From Bradyrhizobium sp. (GTDB lineage: Bacteria; Pseudomonadota; Alphaproteobacteria; Rhizobiales; Xanthobacteraceae), in NCBI RefSeq assembly GCF_004799445.1, contig NZ_SSNA01000202.1:117804-181803 (forward strand): 64,000 nt of DNA, in the 5' to 3' direction. Shown here in pieces: positions 7,157-16,131 of this stretch; position 1 is the first letter of the stretch, and every line of letters begins with the position of its first letter. The translations under genes were made by a program, and so were the position numbers. The notes beneath the pieces were generated by a model. That model did not search any database. It saw only the letters and a list, made by a program, of their open reading frames with translations, and had not been told where the DNA came from.

Positions 7157-8506
7157 TTGACCCATTCGGATCGCCTTGCCGATCATAAGACGCCGCTGGA
7201 AGCCCGTTCGAGCGGATCCCTGACCGGGAAGGTCCGGGTTCCCGGCGACAAGTCGATTTCGCACCGGGCCCTGATTTTGGGCGCGCTGGCGGTTGGCGAA
7301 ACCCGCATATCGGGCCTGCTTGAGGGCGAAGACGTGCTGAATACCGCCAAAGCCATGCGGGCTTTGGGCGCAAAAGTGGTGCGGACCGGAGATTTTGCCT
7401 GGTCGGTGCGGGGCGTGGGGGTGGCGGGGTTGGCCCAGCCGGACGCTCCGCTCGATTTCGGCAATTCCGGCACCGGCTGCCGGTTGGTGATGGGCGCGGT
7501 CGCCGGCTGCCCGATCACGGCGGTTTTCGATGGCGACGCATCGTTGCGCTCAAGGCCAATGCGAAGGGTGCTTGATCCCCTGGAATTGATGGGCGCGCGG
7601 GTCGGCTCCAGCGGGCCTGGCGGCCGCCTGCCGCTGACGCTGAGCGGCGCACGCGACCCGTTGCCGATCCTCTACCGCACGCCGGTGGCCTCGGCCCAGA
7701 TCAAATCCGCGGTGCTGCTGGCTGGGCTGGCGGCTCCAGGGATCACCACCGTGATAGAAACCGAGGCCAGCCGCGACCACACCGAACTGATGCTCAGGCA
7801 TTTCGGGGCGCAGATCACCTCCCTGCCGGAAGGCCGCCACGGCCGCAGAATCGCGCTGACAGGCCAGCCCGAACTGCATGGCGCCGAGGTCGTGGTGCCG
7901 GCCGATCCGTCGTCGGCGGCATTCCCGATCGTGGCCGCCTTGATCGTGGAAGGCTCGGACCTGGTTCTGTCTGATGTCATGACCAATCCGCTGCGCACCG
8001 GGCTATTCACGACGCTGCGCGAGATGGGCGGCTCGATCGAGCAAAGCCTGGTTCGCGACGATGCCGGCGAACCGATGGCGCAGCTTCGGGTGCGCGCCTC
8101 GAAACTGCGCGGCGTCGAGGTGCCCCCCGAACGCGCGCCCTCGATGATCGACGAGTATCTGGTGCTGGCGGTGGCGGCGGGCTTCGCCGAGGGCACCACG
8201 ATCATGCGCGGCCTGAAGGAATTGCGCGTCAAGGAATCCGACCGGCTGGAAGCGACCGCCGCGATGCTGCGCGTCAACGGCGTCAAGGTCGAGATCTCGG
8301 GGGATGATTTGATCGTCGAAGGCAAGGGCCATGTCCCCGGCGATGGCCTGGTCGCCACCCATATGGATCATCGCATCGCGATGTCGGCGCTGGTGATGGG
8401 TCTTGCCGCCGACAAGCCGGTCAGGGTCGATGACACCGGCTTCATCGCCACCAGCTTTCCCGATTTCATCCCGATGATGCGCGCGATTGGGGCGGAGTTC
8501 TCATGA
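7157..8506 (+). CDS. aroA: EPSP synthase (3-phosphoshikimate 1-carboxyvinyltransferase)
   Basis: This enzyme transfers the enolpyruvyl group of PEP to shikimate-3-phosphate in the shikimate pathway. The TTG at 7157, 7 bases after GAGGAC, gives a 449-residue protein. An upstream in-frame GTG at 7124 is the alternative. PGDKSISHR (residues 29-37) is the N-terminal PEP-site motif, and EELRVKESDR-type (KELRVKESDRL) and DHRIAM motifs are present. The sequence is CP4-like (class II) overall, but at the residue equivalent to CP4 Ala100 it has Gly (NSGTGCR, Gly105), the glyphosate-sensitive state. It overlaps cmk by 4 bases (ATGA). Confidence 0.96.
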   Translation: MTHSDRLADHKTPLEARSSGSLTGKVRVPGDKSISHRALILGALAVGETRISGLLEGEDVLNTAKAMRALGAKVVRTGDFAWSVRGVGVAGLAQPDAPLDFGNSGTGCRLVMGAVAGCPITAVFDGDASLRSRPMRRVLDPLELMGARVGSSGPGGRLPLTLSGARDPLPILYRTPVASAQIKSAVLLAGLAAPGITTVIETEASRDHTELMLRHFGAQITSLPEGRHGRRIALTGQPELHGAEVVVPADPSSAAFPIVAALIVEGSDLVLSDVMTNPLRTGLFTTLREMGGSIEQSLVRDDAGEPMAQLRVRASKLRGVEVPPERAPSMIDEYLVLAVAAGFAEGTTIMRGLKELRVKESDRLEATAAMLRVNGVKVEISGDDLIVEGKGHVPGDGLVATHMDHRIAMSALVMGLAADKPVRVDDTGFIATSFPDFIPMMRAIGAEFS

Positions 8507-9141
8507 TCATCGCCATCGACGGACCGGCCGCGTCGGGCAAGGGCACGCTGGGCAAGCGGCTCGCCAGGCATTACGGCTATCGTCATCTCGATACCGGCGT
8601 GATCTACCGGGCGGTCGCCAAGGCGATGTTGGACGCCGGGGCCGACCTGACCGACGAGGTACTCGCCGTCTCCGCGGCCCTCGAGCTTGATCCCGAGAAG
8701 TTCGGAAATCCGGCGCTCAAGACCCAGGCGGTGGGCGACGCTGCCTCGGTGGTGTCGGCGATTCCGAAGGTGCGGGAGGTGCTGTTGAACTTCCAGCGGC
8801 AGTTCGCCGCCGATCCGCCGGGCGCCGTGCTCGATGGCCGCGACATCGGAACCGTGATCTGTCCGGACGCCGACGTGAAAATCTTCGTGTTAGCCGACCC
8901 CAGGGTCCGCGCCCGCCGCCGGACCCTGGAAGCGCGGGCGCGGGGCGAGGACGCCGACGAGGCCGCCGTGCTGGCCGATATCCTCAGGCGCGACGAGCGC
9001 GACCAGAACCGGGCCGTGGCGCCTTTAAAACCGGCCGCAGATGCTTACTTGCTCGACAACTCCCATTTGGATATAGAAGGCGGCGTCCGGGCCGCCATCG
9101 ACATTGTCGAGGCCGTCCGAGCGGGCCGGCAGCGGGTCTGA
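8503..9141 (+). CDS. cmk: Cytidylate kinase
   Basis: Cmk phosphorylates CMP and dCMP to the diphosphates with ATP. The protein has 212 residues. The P-loop GPAASGKGTLG is at residues 7-17, the NMP-binding LDTGVIYRAVA follows, and DGRDIGT with RRDERD near the C-terminus are family motifs. Its start overlaps the aroA stop (ATGA), so the two are translationally coupled. The aroA-cmk-rpsA order is ancient and widely conserved. Confidence 0.96.
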   Translation: MIIAIDGPAASGKGTLGKRLARHYGYRHLDTGVIYRAVAKAMLDAGADLTDEVLAVSAALELDPEKFGNPALKTQAVGDAASVVSAIPKVREVLLNFQRQFAADPPGAVLDGRDIGTVICPDADVKIFVLADPRVRARRRTLEARARGEDADEAAVLADILRRDERDQNRAVAPLKPAADAYLLDNSHLDIEGGVRAAIDIVEAVRAGRQRV

Positions 9142-9376
9142 GCGCTTTCAGACGAAACCGCTGCCGTCATTGGAGGAAAGCCCGCTCCAGGCTTCGAGAT
9201 CGACACGCTCAAGGTTCCGGACAAAACAAATCAACGTATCGAACGTGCAGGCAAGCTGCCGGCCCGCTCTCGCGATTTTTTGCGAGGCGGTCGTTAGGGT
9301 TTGCGGACCTCTAACCCTTCACGCCCGATACGCCCCTTAACCCGAATGGCCGGCAATACCCGCATCTGGAGAACAA

Positions 9377-11080
9377 ATGGCTTCGACTGCTACCTCCTAT
9401 AATCCTTCCCGCGACGATTTTGCCGCCATGCTCGACGAGTCCTTCGCCGGCGGCAACCTGCAGGAAAGCTCCGTCATCAAGGGCATCGTTGTTGCGATCG
9501 AGAAGGACATGGCCGTCATCGACGTCGGCCTGAAGACCGAAGGCCGTGTGGCGCTGCGTGAATTCGCAGGACCCGGCCGCGAAAGCGAACTCAAGGTCGG
9601 CGACGAGGTCGAGGTGTTTCTCGACCGCATCGAGAATGCGCTCGGCGAGGCCGTGCTGTCGCGCGACAAGGCGCGCCGCGAGGAAAGCTGGGGCAAGCTC
9701 GAGAAGGCCTTCAACAACAACGAGAAGGTTCACGGCGTCATCTTCAATCAGGTCAAGGGCGGCTTCACCGTCGATCTCGACGGCGCGGTCGCCTTCCTGC
9801 CGCGTTCGCAGGTCGACATCCGCCCGATTCGCGACGTCGCGCCGCTGATGAACAATTCGCAGCCGTTCCAGATTCTCAAGATGGATCGCCGCCGCGGCAA
9901 CATCGTGGTGTCGCGCCGCACGGTTCTGGAAGAGACCCGCGCCGAACAGCGCCAGGAACTGGTGCAGAACCTCGAAGAGGGGCAGGTCATCGACGGGGTC
10001 GTCAAGAACATCACCGATTACGGCGCGTTCGTCGATCTCGGCGGCATCGACGGCCTGTTGCACGTCACCGATATCGCCTGGCGCCGGGTCAATCACCCGA
10101 CCGAGGTTTTGACCATCGGCCAGACCGTGAAGGTCAAGATCATCAAGATCAACCACGAGACCCACCGCATCTCGCTCGGCATGAAGCAGTTGCTGGACGA
10201 TCCGTGGCAGGGCATCGAGGCGAAGTATCCGCTCAATGCCCGCTTCACCGGCCGCGTCACCAACATCACCGACTACGGCGCGTTCGTCGAACTGGAGCCG
10301 GGCATCGAAGGCCTGATCCACGTTTCGGAGATGTCGTGGACCAAGAAGAACATGCATCCCGGCAAGATCGTCTCGACCTCGCAGGAAGTCGAAGTGCAGG
10401 TTCTCGAAGTCGATTCGGTCAAGCGCCGGATTTCACTTGGCCTCAAGCAGACCATGCGCAACCCCTGGGAAGTGTTCGTCGAGAAATTCCCGGTCGGCTC
10501 CACGGTCGAAGGCGAGGTCAAGAACAAGACCGAGTTCGGTCTGTTCCTCGGGCTCGAGGGCGATGTCGACGGCATGGTCCATCTGTCCGACCTCGACTGG
10601 AAGGTTCCGGGCGAGCAGGTGATCGACAACTTCAAGAAGGGCGACATGGTCAAGGCCGTGGTGCTCGATGTCGATGTCGAGAAGGAGCGCATCTCGCTCG
10701 GCGTCAAGCAGCTCGAAGGCGATCCGTTCGCCGAACCCGGCGACGTCAAGAAGGGCGCGGTCGTGACCTGCGAAGTACTCGAAGTGAAGGAAAGCGGCAT
10801 CGAGGTGAAGATCGCCGGTACCGACTTCACCACCTTCATCAAGCGGTCCGAACTCGCCCGTGACCGCAACGATCAGCGCGCCGAGCGTTTCGCCGTCGGC
10901 GAAAAGGTCGATGCGCGGGTGATCCAGTTCGACAAGAAGGCCCGCAAGGTGCAGGTCTCGATCAAGGCGCTGGAAGTCGCCGAAGAGAAGGAGGCCATCG
11001 CGCAGTACGGCTCCTCCGATTCGGGCGCGACGCTCGGCGACATTCTCGGCACCGCGCTCAAGCAGCGCACCGACAAGTAA
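9377..11080 (+). CDS. rpsA: 30S ribosomal protein S1
   Basis: S1 binds mRNA single strands and helps dock mRNAs with weak SD sequences. The 567-residue protein contains six S1 (OB-fold) repeats. Several are seen from their ITDYGAFVDLGGIDGLLHVTD and ITDYGAFVELEPGIEGLIHVSE type cores, with the first two more divergent. The start ATG follows GGAGAACAA. The 235-base gap after cmk has purine-rich and hairpin-forming segments and may contain the autoregulatory leader. A strong terminator follows at 11108. Confidence 0.97.
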   Translation: MASTATSYNPSRDDFAAMLDESFAGGNLQESSVIKGIVVAIEKDMAVIDVGLKTEGRVALREFAGPGRESELKVGDEVEVFLDRIENALGEAVLSRDKARREESWGKLEKAFNNNEKVHGVIFNQVKGGFTVDLDGAVAFLPRSQVDIRPIRDVAPLMNNSQPFQILKMDRRRGNIVVSRRTVLEETRAEQRQELVQNLEEGQVIDGVVKNITDYGAFVDLGGIDGLLHVTDIAWRRVNHPTEVLTIGQTVKVKIIKINHETHRISLGMKQLLDDPWQGIEAKYPLNARFTGRVTNITDYGAFVELEPGIEGLIHVSEMSWTKKNMHPGKIVSTSQEVEVQVLEVDSVKRRISLGLKQTMRNPWEVFVEKFPVGSTVEGEVKNKTEFGLFLGLEGDVDGMVHLSDLDWKVPGEQVIDNFKKGDMVKAVVLDVDVEKERISLGVKQLEGDPFAEPGDVKKGAVVTCEVLEVKESGIEVKIAGTDFTTFIKRSELARDRNDQRAERFAVGEKVDARVIQFDKKARKVQVSIKALEVAEEKEAIAQYGSSDSGATLGDILGTALKQRTDK

Positions 11081-11107
11081 GTCTTTCGGCTCTCTGCCTC
11101 ATCAAAC

Positions 11108-11139
11108 GGGCCCCGGTTTCGACCGGGGCCTTTTTTATT
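11108..11139 (+). terminator. Rho-independent terminator of rpsA
   Basis: GGCCCCGGT (from 11109) pairs with ACCGGGGCC (ending 11130) across a short TTCG-type loop, followed by TTTTTTATT. This is a textbook intrinsic terminator 28 bases after the rpsA stop. Confidence 0.95.
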
Positions 11140-11308
11140 CTCGGTGTACCGCGCGGTCATCTCCCTTCTCCCCCAGGGGGAGAGGGTGTTAGGGGCCTTG
11201 TTTTCTTCATATTGCACCGCAATTGATGTAATCAGGGCACGAGATATTAGGGGTATACGGAAGATCACCGTGCGATCCCCTGAAAGGCCACCTCCGGGAG
11301 AATTTTCG

Positions 11309-12289
11309 ATGTCGCTTGATTCGGATGTCATCGTCGATCGTCGCAGGATACGGCGCAAGCTGACGTTCTGGCGCGTGGTCGCTGCATTGATTGCGATCGC
11401 CGCGATCGTCACCGTTGCCATGGTCGCGGCGCCCGGCGGACGTGGTGCGCTCACGGCGGCGGGCTCGATTGCCCGCATCAACATCGAAGGCCTGATCCGC
11501 AGTGATCAGAACCGCGTCGAGGCGCTGGAGCGGCTGGAAAATTCACGTGCCGCGGCGGTGGTCGTGCACATCAATTCGCCCGGCGGCACCACCGCCGGCT
11601 CCGAGCAGCTTTATGACGCGCTGGTGCGCCTGAAGGCGAAGAAGCCGCTGGTCGTGGTGGTCGAGGGACTGGCGGCTTCGGGTGGCTATATCACCGCCAT
11701 CGCCGCCGACCATATCGTCGCCCAGCAGAGCTCGCTGGTGGGTTCGATCGGCGTGCTGTTCCAGTTTCCGAATTTCACCGAATTGCTGAAGACCGTCGGC
11801 GTCAAGGTCGAGGAAGTGAAGTCATCGCCGCTAAAAGCCGCGCCAAATGGCTTCGAGCCGACCAGTCCGGAGGCGCGCGCCGCGCTCGACGCGCTGGTGA
11901 AGGATTCCTACGCCTGGTTTCGCGGCCTCGTGAAGGAGCGGCGCGGCATGGACGACGGATTGCTCGAAAAAGTCGCCGACGGACGGGTGTTCACCGGCCG
12001 TCAGGCGGTCGATCTCAAGCTGATTGATCAGCTCGGCGATGAGAAGATCGCGATCGCGTGGCTGGTGGCGCAAAAAGGCGTCAAGGCCGATCTGCCGGTG
12101 CGCGATTACAAATTGTCGCCGCGCTTCGGCGACCTGACCTTCCTGCGCGCGGCCGCCGCGGTGACGCTCGACGCGTTCGGCCTGGGTGCGATCGCCCGAC
12201 AAGTCGAGCAGACCGGCATGGCGCAGGCCGTCGATCGTCTGGGTCTCGACGGCATGTTGGCGTTATGGCATCCGGCGGGGGCCGATTGA
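11309..12289 (+). CDS. sppA: Signal peptide peptidase SppA, short form
   Basis: SppA degrades cleaved signal peptides in the membrane. The frame opens at 11144, but the ATG at 11309, preceded by GGGAG, gives an N-terminus with a basic cytoplasmic stretch and one membrane segment (about 22-45). The result is 326 residues. The catalytic dyad is visible: Ser124 in AASGGY and Lys176 in SSPLKAAP, 52 residues apart as in the Bacillus enzyme. The upstream gap includes a GC-rich palindrome (CTCCC...GGGAG, 11161-11186). ihfB follows 171 bases later. Confidence 0.9.
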   Translation: MSLDSDVIVDRRRIRRKLTFWRVVAALIAIAAIVTVAMVAAPGGRGALTAAGSIARINIEGLIRSDQNRVEALERLENSRAAAVVVHINSPGGTTAGSEQLYDALVRLKAKKPLVVVVEGLAASGGYITAIAADHIVAQQSSLVGSIGVLFQFPNFTELLKTVGVKVEEVKSSPLKAAPNGFEPTSPEARAALDALVKDSYAWFRGLVKERRGMDDGLLEKVADGRVFTGRQAVDLKLIDQLGDEKIAIAWLVAQKGVKADLPVRDYKLSPRFGDLTFLRAAAAVTLDAFGLGAIARQVEQTGMAQAVDRLGLDGMLALWHPAGAD

Positions 12290-12460
12290 ACCGCAAGTCC
12301 GGTTTCCGCCCGCCCCTCCCGCGTTGCGGAATGCTGTCGCAATACCTAATCCGGCCGTTTGTCACGTGTTTTCGCGTCCGCCAAATTTCATTTAGCGTCT
12401 TGACAGTCCAAGGCATTTTCACGGAAATGCGTGATCGCACCTTCCCGGGTCCCCGCCTCG

Positions 12461-12766
12461 ATGATCAAATCCGAACTCGTTCAGCGTATCGCCGAGCACA
12501 ACCCGCATCTCTATCAGCGGGATGTCGAGAACATCGTCAACGCGATCCTCGATGAGATCGTCGCGGCCTTGGCGCGGGGCGATCGGGTCGAGCTGCGTGG
12601 TTTCGGTGCATTTTCGGTGAAGCATCGCCCGGCGCGTGCCGGGCGCAATCCGCGCACCGGCGCCCATGTGCCGGTGGATCAGAAGAGCGTGCCGTTTTTC
12701 AAGACCGGCAAGGAAATGCGCGAACGGCTGAACCGCGAAAGCGGGGGACCGGACGCCGGCAGCTGA
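12461..12766 (+). CDS. ihfB: Integration host factor subunit beta
   Basis: IHF-beta pairs with IHF-alpha to bend DNA by about 160 degrees at specific sites, assisting sigma-54 promoters, recombination and replication. The 101-residue protein starts at ATG 12461 (MIKSELVQRIAEHNPHL). An in-frame ATG at 12431 would add ten unconserved residues. The beta-arm tip motif RAGRNPRTG with its intercalating proline is present, as is FFKTGKEMRERL at the C-terminus. A lapA-like gene follows at 36 bases. Confidence 0.95.
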   Translation: MIKSELVQRIAEHNPHLYQRDVENIVNAILDEIVAALARGDRVELRGFGAFSVKHRPARAGRNPRTGAHVPVDQKSVPFFKTGKEMRERLNRESGGPDAGS

Positions 12767-12802
12767 AGCTGATCCCGATCTCCATCACCGCGAGAGACGG
12801 TC

Positions 12803-13198
12803 ATGCGCAAGTTTTTCACGGCTTTGGTACTGATCCCGCTGGGCTTGCTCTTTGTCGTCTTCGCGGTCGCCAATCGTCATCTGGTGACGGTGTCGTTCGA
12901 TCCGTTCAATTCCAGCGATCCCACGGTCGGCTTCACCTTGCCGCTGTTCGTCGTCATCATCGCGGTCGCGATCGCAGGCGTGGTGGCGGGCGGCTCCGCG
13001 ACCTGGTTCCGGCAGCGCCACTGGCGCCGCGCCGCGCGCCGGCACGAGGCCGATGCGCGGGCTGCGCGGGCGCAACTGGCCGATCTGCGGGCCGGCGCCT
13101 CAATGCCCTCGCGGCCGGGCCCGCAGCGCCTGTCCGCGCCGTCGCAGGGCGGCGGTTATGGGGCCGCCGGGCGAGACAAGCAGGGCGCGACGTTGTAG
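12803..13198 (+). CDS. LapA-like (DUF1049) membrane protein
   Basis: This 131-residue inner-membrane protein has two transmembrane helices (about residues 4-22 and 46-68), joined by a loop containing the family-like SFDPFNSSDP. After the second helix comes a basic, Ala/Arg-rich cytoplasmic tail. In E. coli the homologue (LapA, YciS) acts with LapB in controlling LPS synthesis. No lapB is seen here. The ihfB-lapA-trpF order is common in alphaproteobacteria. The tail after about residue 85 is low-complexity and probably unstructured. Confidence 0.8.
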   Translation: MRKFFTALVLIPLGLLFVVFAVANRHLVTVSFDPFNSSDPTVGFTLPLFVVIIAVAIAGVVAGGSATWFRQRHWRRAARRHEADARAARAQLADLRAGASMPSRPGPQRLSAPSQGGGYGAAGRDKQGATL

Positions 13199-13268
13199 AA
13201 CGCGCACCCGCAAGCGGCAGACGCCTTTTCGGCCCTGTCGCGGTTCCTCCAAGGCGTGCCCTTAAAAC

Positions 13269-13946
13269 ATGTCCCTGATCGTCAAAATTTGCGGCCTGTC
13301 CACGCGCGAGACGCTCGACGTCGCGCTGGACGCCGGCGCGGACATGGTGGGGTTCGTGTTCTTCCCGCCGTCGCCGCGCCATCTCAGTCTCGAGACCGCG
13401 CGCGATCTCGGCAAGCTCACCAACCGCCGCGCGTCAAAGGTGGCGCTGACGGTCGATGCCGACGATGCAACGCTCGCCAACATCGTCGAAGCGTTGCAGC
13501 CCGATATCCTGCAGCTGCATGGCAGCGAGTCCGTGGCGCGGCTGCGCGACATCAAGCAGAAATTCGGCCTGCCGGTGATGAAGGCGATCGCGGTCGCGAC
13601 CCCGGCCGATCTCGCAAGCCTGCCCGGCTATGCCGCCGTCGCCGATCGCATCCTGTTCGATGCCCGCGCGCCCAAGGAGGCCACCCGTCCCGGCGGTCTC
13701 GGCGCGGTGTTCGACTGGCATGTGCTTGAAAATCTCGATTCAAAGCTGCCGTTCATGGTCTCGGGCGGTCTTCATGCCGGCAACGTCGCGGACGCCGTCC
13801 GCGTGACGTGCGCGGGCGGCGTCGATGTTTCTTCCGGCGTGGAAAGCTCGCCGGGTCACAAGGACCCCGAGATGATCCGCGCCTTTATTCGCGCGGCGCG
13901 CGCTGTCGAAAATGATGCGGCCCTCACGGCCGCAGGTGTTCGATGA
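13269..13946 (+). CDS. trpF: Phosphoribosylanthranilate isomerase
   Basis: TrpF carries out the Amadori rearrangement of phosphoribosylanthranilate in tryptophan synthesis. It is a 225-residue TIM barrel. The catalytic Cys is in KICGLST (residues 5-11) and the catalytic Asp is probably in LFDARAPKE. A phosphate-binding SGGL (FMVSGGLHAGN) lies near the C-terminus, with VDVSSGVES after it. It is separate from trpC, as usual in Rhizobiales, and is followed by trpB after 34 bases. Confidence 0.96.
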   Translation: MSLIVKICGLSTRETLDVALDAGADMVGFVFFPPSPRHLSLETARDLGKLTNRRASKVALTVDADDATLANIVEALQPDILQLHGSESVARLRDIKQKFGLPVMKAIAVATPADLASLPGYAAVADRILFDARAPKEATRPGGLGAVFDWHVLENLDSKLPFMVSGGLHAGNVADAVRVTCAGGVDVSSGVESSPGHKDPEMIRAFIRAARAVENDAALTAAGVR

Positions 13947-13980
13947 TCGCGGCAGCTACCGGCCATGACGAAAGGCAACG

Positions 13981-15198
13981 ATGAGTCTCGCTAAACCCAA
14001 TTCCTTCCGGAGCGGCCCCGACGAGCGCGGGCATTTCGGCATTTTTGGCGGCCGCTTCGTCGCGGAAACGCTGATGCCGCTGATCCTCGATCTGGAGAAG
14101 GCCTATGCCGACGCCAAGGCCGATCCGGCGTTCCAGTCTGAAATGAACGGCTACCTCAAGCACTATGTCGGCCGACCGTCCCCGCTGTATTTCGCCGAGC
14201 GCCTGACCGAGCATCTTGGCGGCGCCAAAATCTATTTCAAGCGCGAGGAGCTCAATCACACCGGCTCGCACAAGGTCAACAACGTGCTCGGCCAGATCAT
14301 GGTGGCGAGGCGCATGGGCAAGAAGCGCATCATCGCCGAAACCGGCGCCGGCCAGCATGGCGTCGCCACCGCGACGCTGTGCGCGCGATTCGGGCTCGAA
14401 TGCATCGTCTATATGGGGGCGGTCGACGTCGAGCGGCAGCAGCCCAACGTCATCCGCATGGAAATGCTGGGCGCCAAGGTGATCCCGGTTCAGTCGGGCT
14501 CGCGAACGCTGAAGGACGCCATGAATGACGCACTGCGCGACTGGGTCACCAACGTGCACAACACGTTTTACTGCATCGGCACGGTGGCGGGCCCGCATCC
14601 CTATCCGATGATGGTGCGCGACTTCCAGTCGGTGATCGGCGTCGAGACCCGGGCGCAGATGCAGGAGGAAGAAGGCCGCCTGCCGGACTCGCTGATCGCC
14701 TGCATCGGCGGCGGCTCCAATGCGATGGGCCTGTTTCATCCGTTCCTCGACGATCCCTCGGTAGAGATCTTTGGCGTCGAGGCCGCCGGTCATGGGCTGA
14801 CGCAATTGCACGCCGCCTCGATCGCCGGCGGCCGGCCGGGCGTGCTGCATGGCAACCGCACCTATCTGCTGATGGATGATGACGGCCAGATCCAGGACGC
14901 GCATTCGATTTCGGCGGGGCTGGATTATCCCGGCATCGGGCCGGAACATTCCTGGCTGCACGAAACCGGCCGGGTGACCTACCTGTCCGCCACCGATGAC
15001 GAAGCGCTGGCGGCGTTTCAATTGCTCTCAAGGCTGGAAGGCATCATTCCCGCGCTGGAGCCGGCCCACGCCATCGCCAAGGTGATGGAGCTCGCGCCAA
15101 AACGGCCGAAGGAGCATCTGATGGTGGTCAACCTCTCCGGTCGCGGCGACAAGGACATTCCGCAAGTGGCGGAGATTTTGCGGGGGAAGAAGAAGTGA
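13981..15198 (+). CDS. trpB: Tryptophan synthase beta chain
   Basis: TrpB condenses indole with serine using PLP. The protein has 405 residues. The PLP lysine is K98 in HTGSHKVNN, and the phosphate loop GGGSNAMG is present (CIGGGSNAMGLF). The N-terminal FGGRFV and the AETGAGQHG active-site loop are typical. It overlaps trpA by four bases (GTGA), so the two subunits of the alpha2-beta2 complex are translationally coupled. Confidence 0.98.
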   Translation: MSLAKPNSFRSGPDERGHFGIFGGRFVAETLMPLILDLEKAYADAKADPAFQSEMNGYLKHYVGRPSPLYFAERLTEHLGGAKIYFKREELNHTGSHKVNNVLGQIMVARRMGKKRIIAETGAGQHGVATATLCARFGLECIVYMGAVDVERQQPNVIRMEMLGAKVIPVQSGSRTLKDAMNDALRDWVTNVHNTFYCIGTVAGPHPYPMMVRDFQSVIGVETRAQMQEEEGRLPDSLIACIGGGSNAMGLFHPFLDDPSVEIFGVEAAGHGLTQLHAASIAGGRPGVLHGNRTYLLMDDDGQIQDAHSISAGLDYPGIGPEHSWLHETGRVTYLSATDDEALAAFQLLSRLEGIIPALEPAHAIAKVMELAPKRPKEHLMVVNLSGRGDKDIPQVAEILRGKKK

Positions 15199-16031
15199 CC
15201 ACCCGCATCGACACGCGCTTTGCCGCGCTGAAAAAGCAACGCCGCTCCGGCTTCATCACCTTCGTGATGGCCGGCGATCCCGATCCCGCGACCTCGCTCG
15301 ATATTCTGAAAGCGTTGCCGAAGGCGGGCGCCGATATCATCGAGATCGGCATGCCCTTCACCGATCCGATGGCCGATGGTCCCGCGATCCAGGCGGCGGG
15401 ATTGCGTGCGCTGAAGGCCGGCATGACGCTGAAGAAGACGCTGGCCATGGTGCGCGGGTTTCGCAAGGACGATAACGCCACGCCGCTGGTGCTGATGGGC
15501 TACTACAATCCGATCTACATCTATGGCGTCGACAAATTTCTGATCGATGCGAAATCCGCTGGCGTCGACGGCTTGATCATTGTCGACCTGCCGCCGGAGG
15601 AAGACACGGAATTGTGCCTGCCGGCGATGAAGGCCGGGCTGAATTTCATCCGGCTGGCGACGCCGACCACCGATGACAAGCGGCTGCCCGCGGTGCTCTC
15701 CAACACGTCCGGCTTCGTTTATTACGTCTCCATCACCGGCATCACCGGCAGCGCCAGCGCCGATTCAACCGCGGTCGGCGAGGCCGTCGCCCGCATCAAG
15801 CGGCACACGAAACTGCCGGTCTGTGTCGGCTTCGGCATCCGGACCCCCGAAGCCGCGCGCGCCATCGCCGAGCATGCCGACGGCGCGGTGGTCGGCACCG
15901 CGCTGGTCGATGCCTTGCGCGGCAGCCTCGATTCGGACGGCCGGGCGACCGGTGGAACCGTCGATGCGGTGGCGGGTCTTGCCGCCGCGCTGGCGCAGGG
16001 TGTGCGGGGAGCCAAGCAGGCCGCGGAATAA
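15195..16031 (+). CDS. trpA: Tryptophan synthase alpha chain
   Basis: TrpA cleaves indole-3-glycerol phosphate and channels indole to TrpB. The 278-residue protein starts at GTG 15195, inside the trpB stop. The catalytic Glu and Asp lie in EIGMPFTDPMADGP. The phosphate-binding GFGIRTPE and the TGITGS loop are present. It is followed after about 100 bases by accD, a linkage frequent in proteobacteria. Confidence 0.98.
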   Translation: MTTRIDTRFAALKKQRRSGFITFVMAGDPDPATSLDILKALPKAGADIIEIGMPFTDPMADGPAIQAAGLRALKAGMTLKKTLAMVRGFRKDDNATPLVLMGYYNPIYIYGVDKFLIDAKSAGVDGLIIVDLPPEEDTELCLPAMKAGLNFIRLATPTTDDKRLPAVLSNTSGFVYYVSITGITGSASADSTAVGEAVARIKRHTKLPVCVGFGIRTPEAARAIAEHADGAVVGTALVDALRGSLDSDGRATGGTVDAVAGLAAALAQGVRGAKQAAE

Positions 16032-16131
16032 GCCACAATTGCCGGCGAGATAGCCTCCAGGTGGCCGCTTGCCGAGCACTCCCCGAGCCGCCATATATTT
16101 CAGGCGATTTGATCGCCATTCGGAGCGAAGA

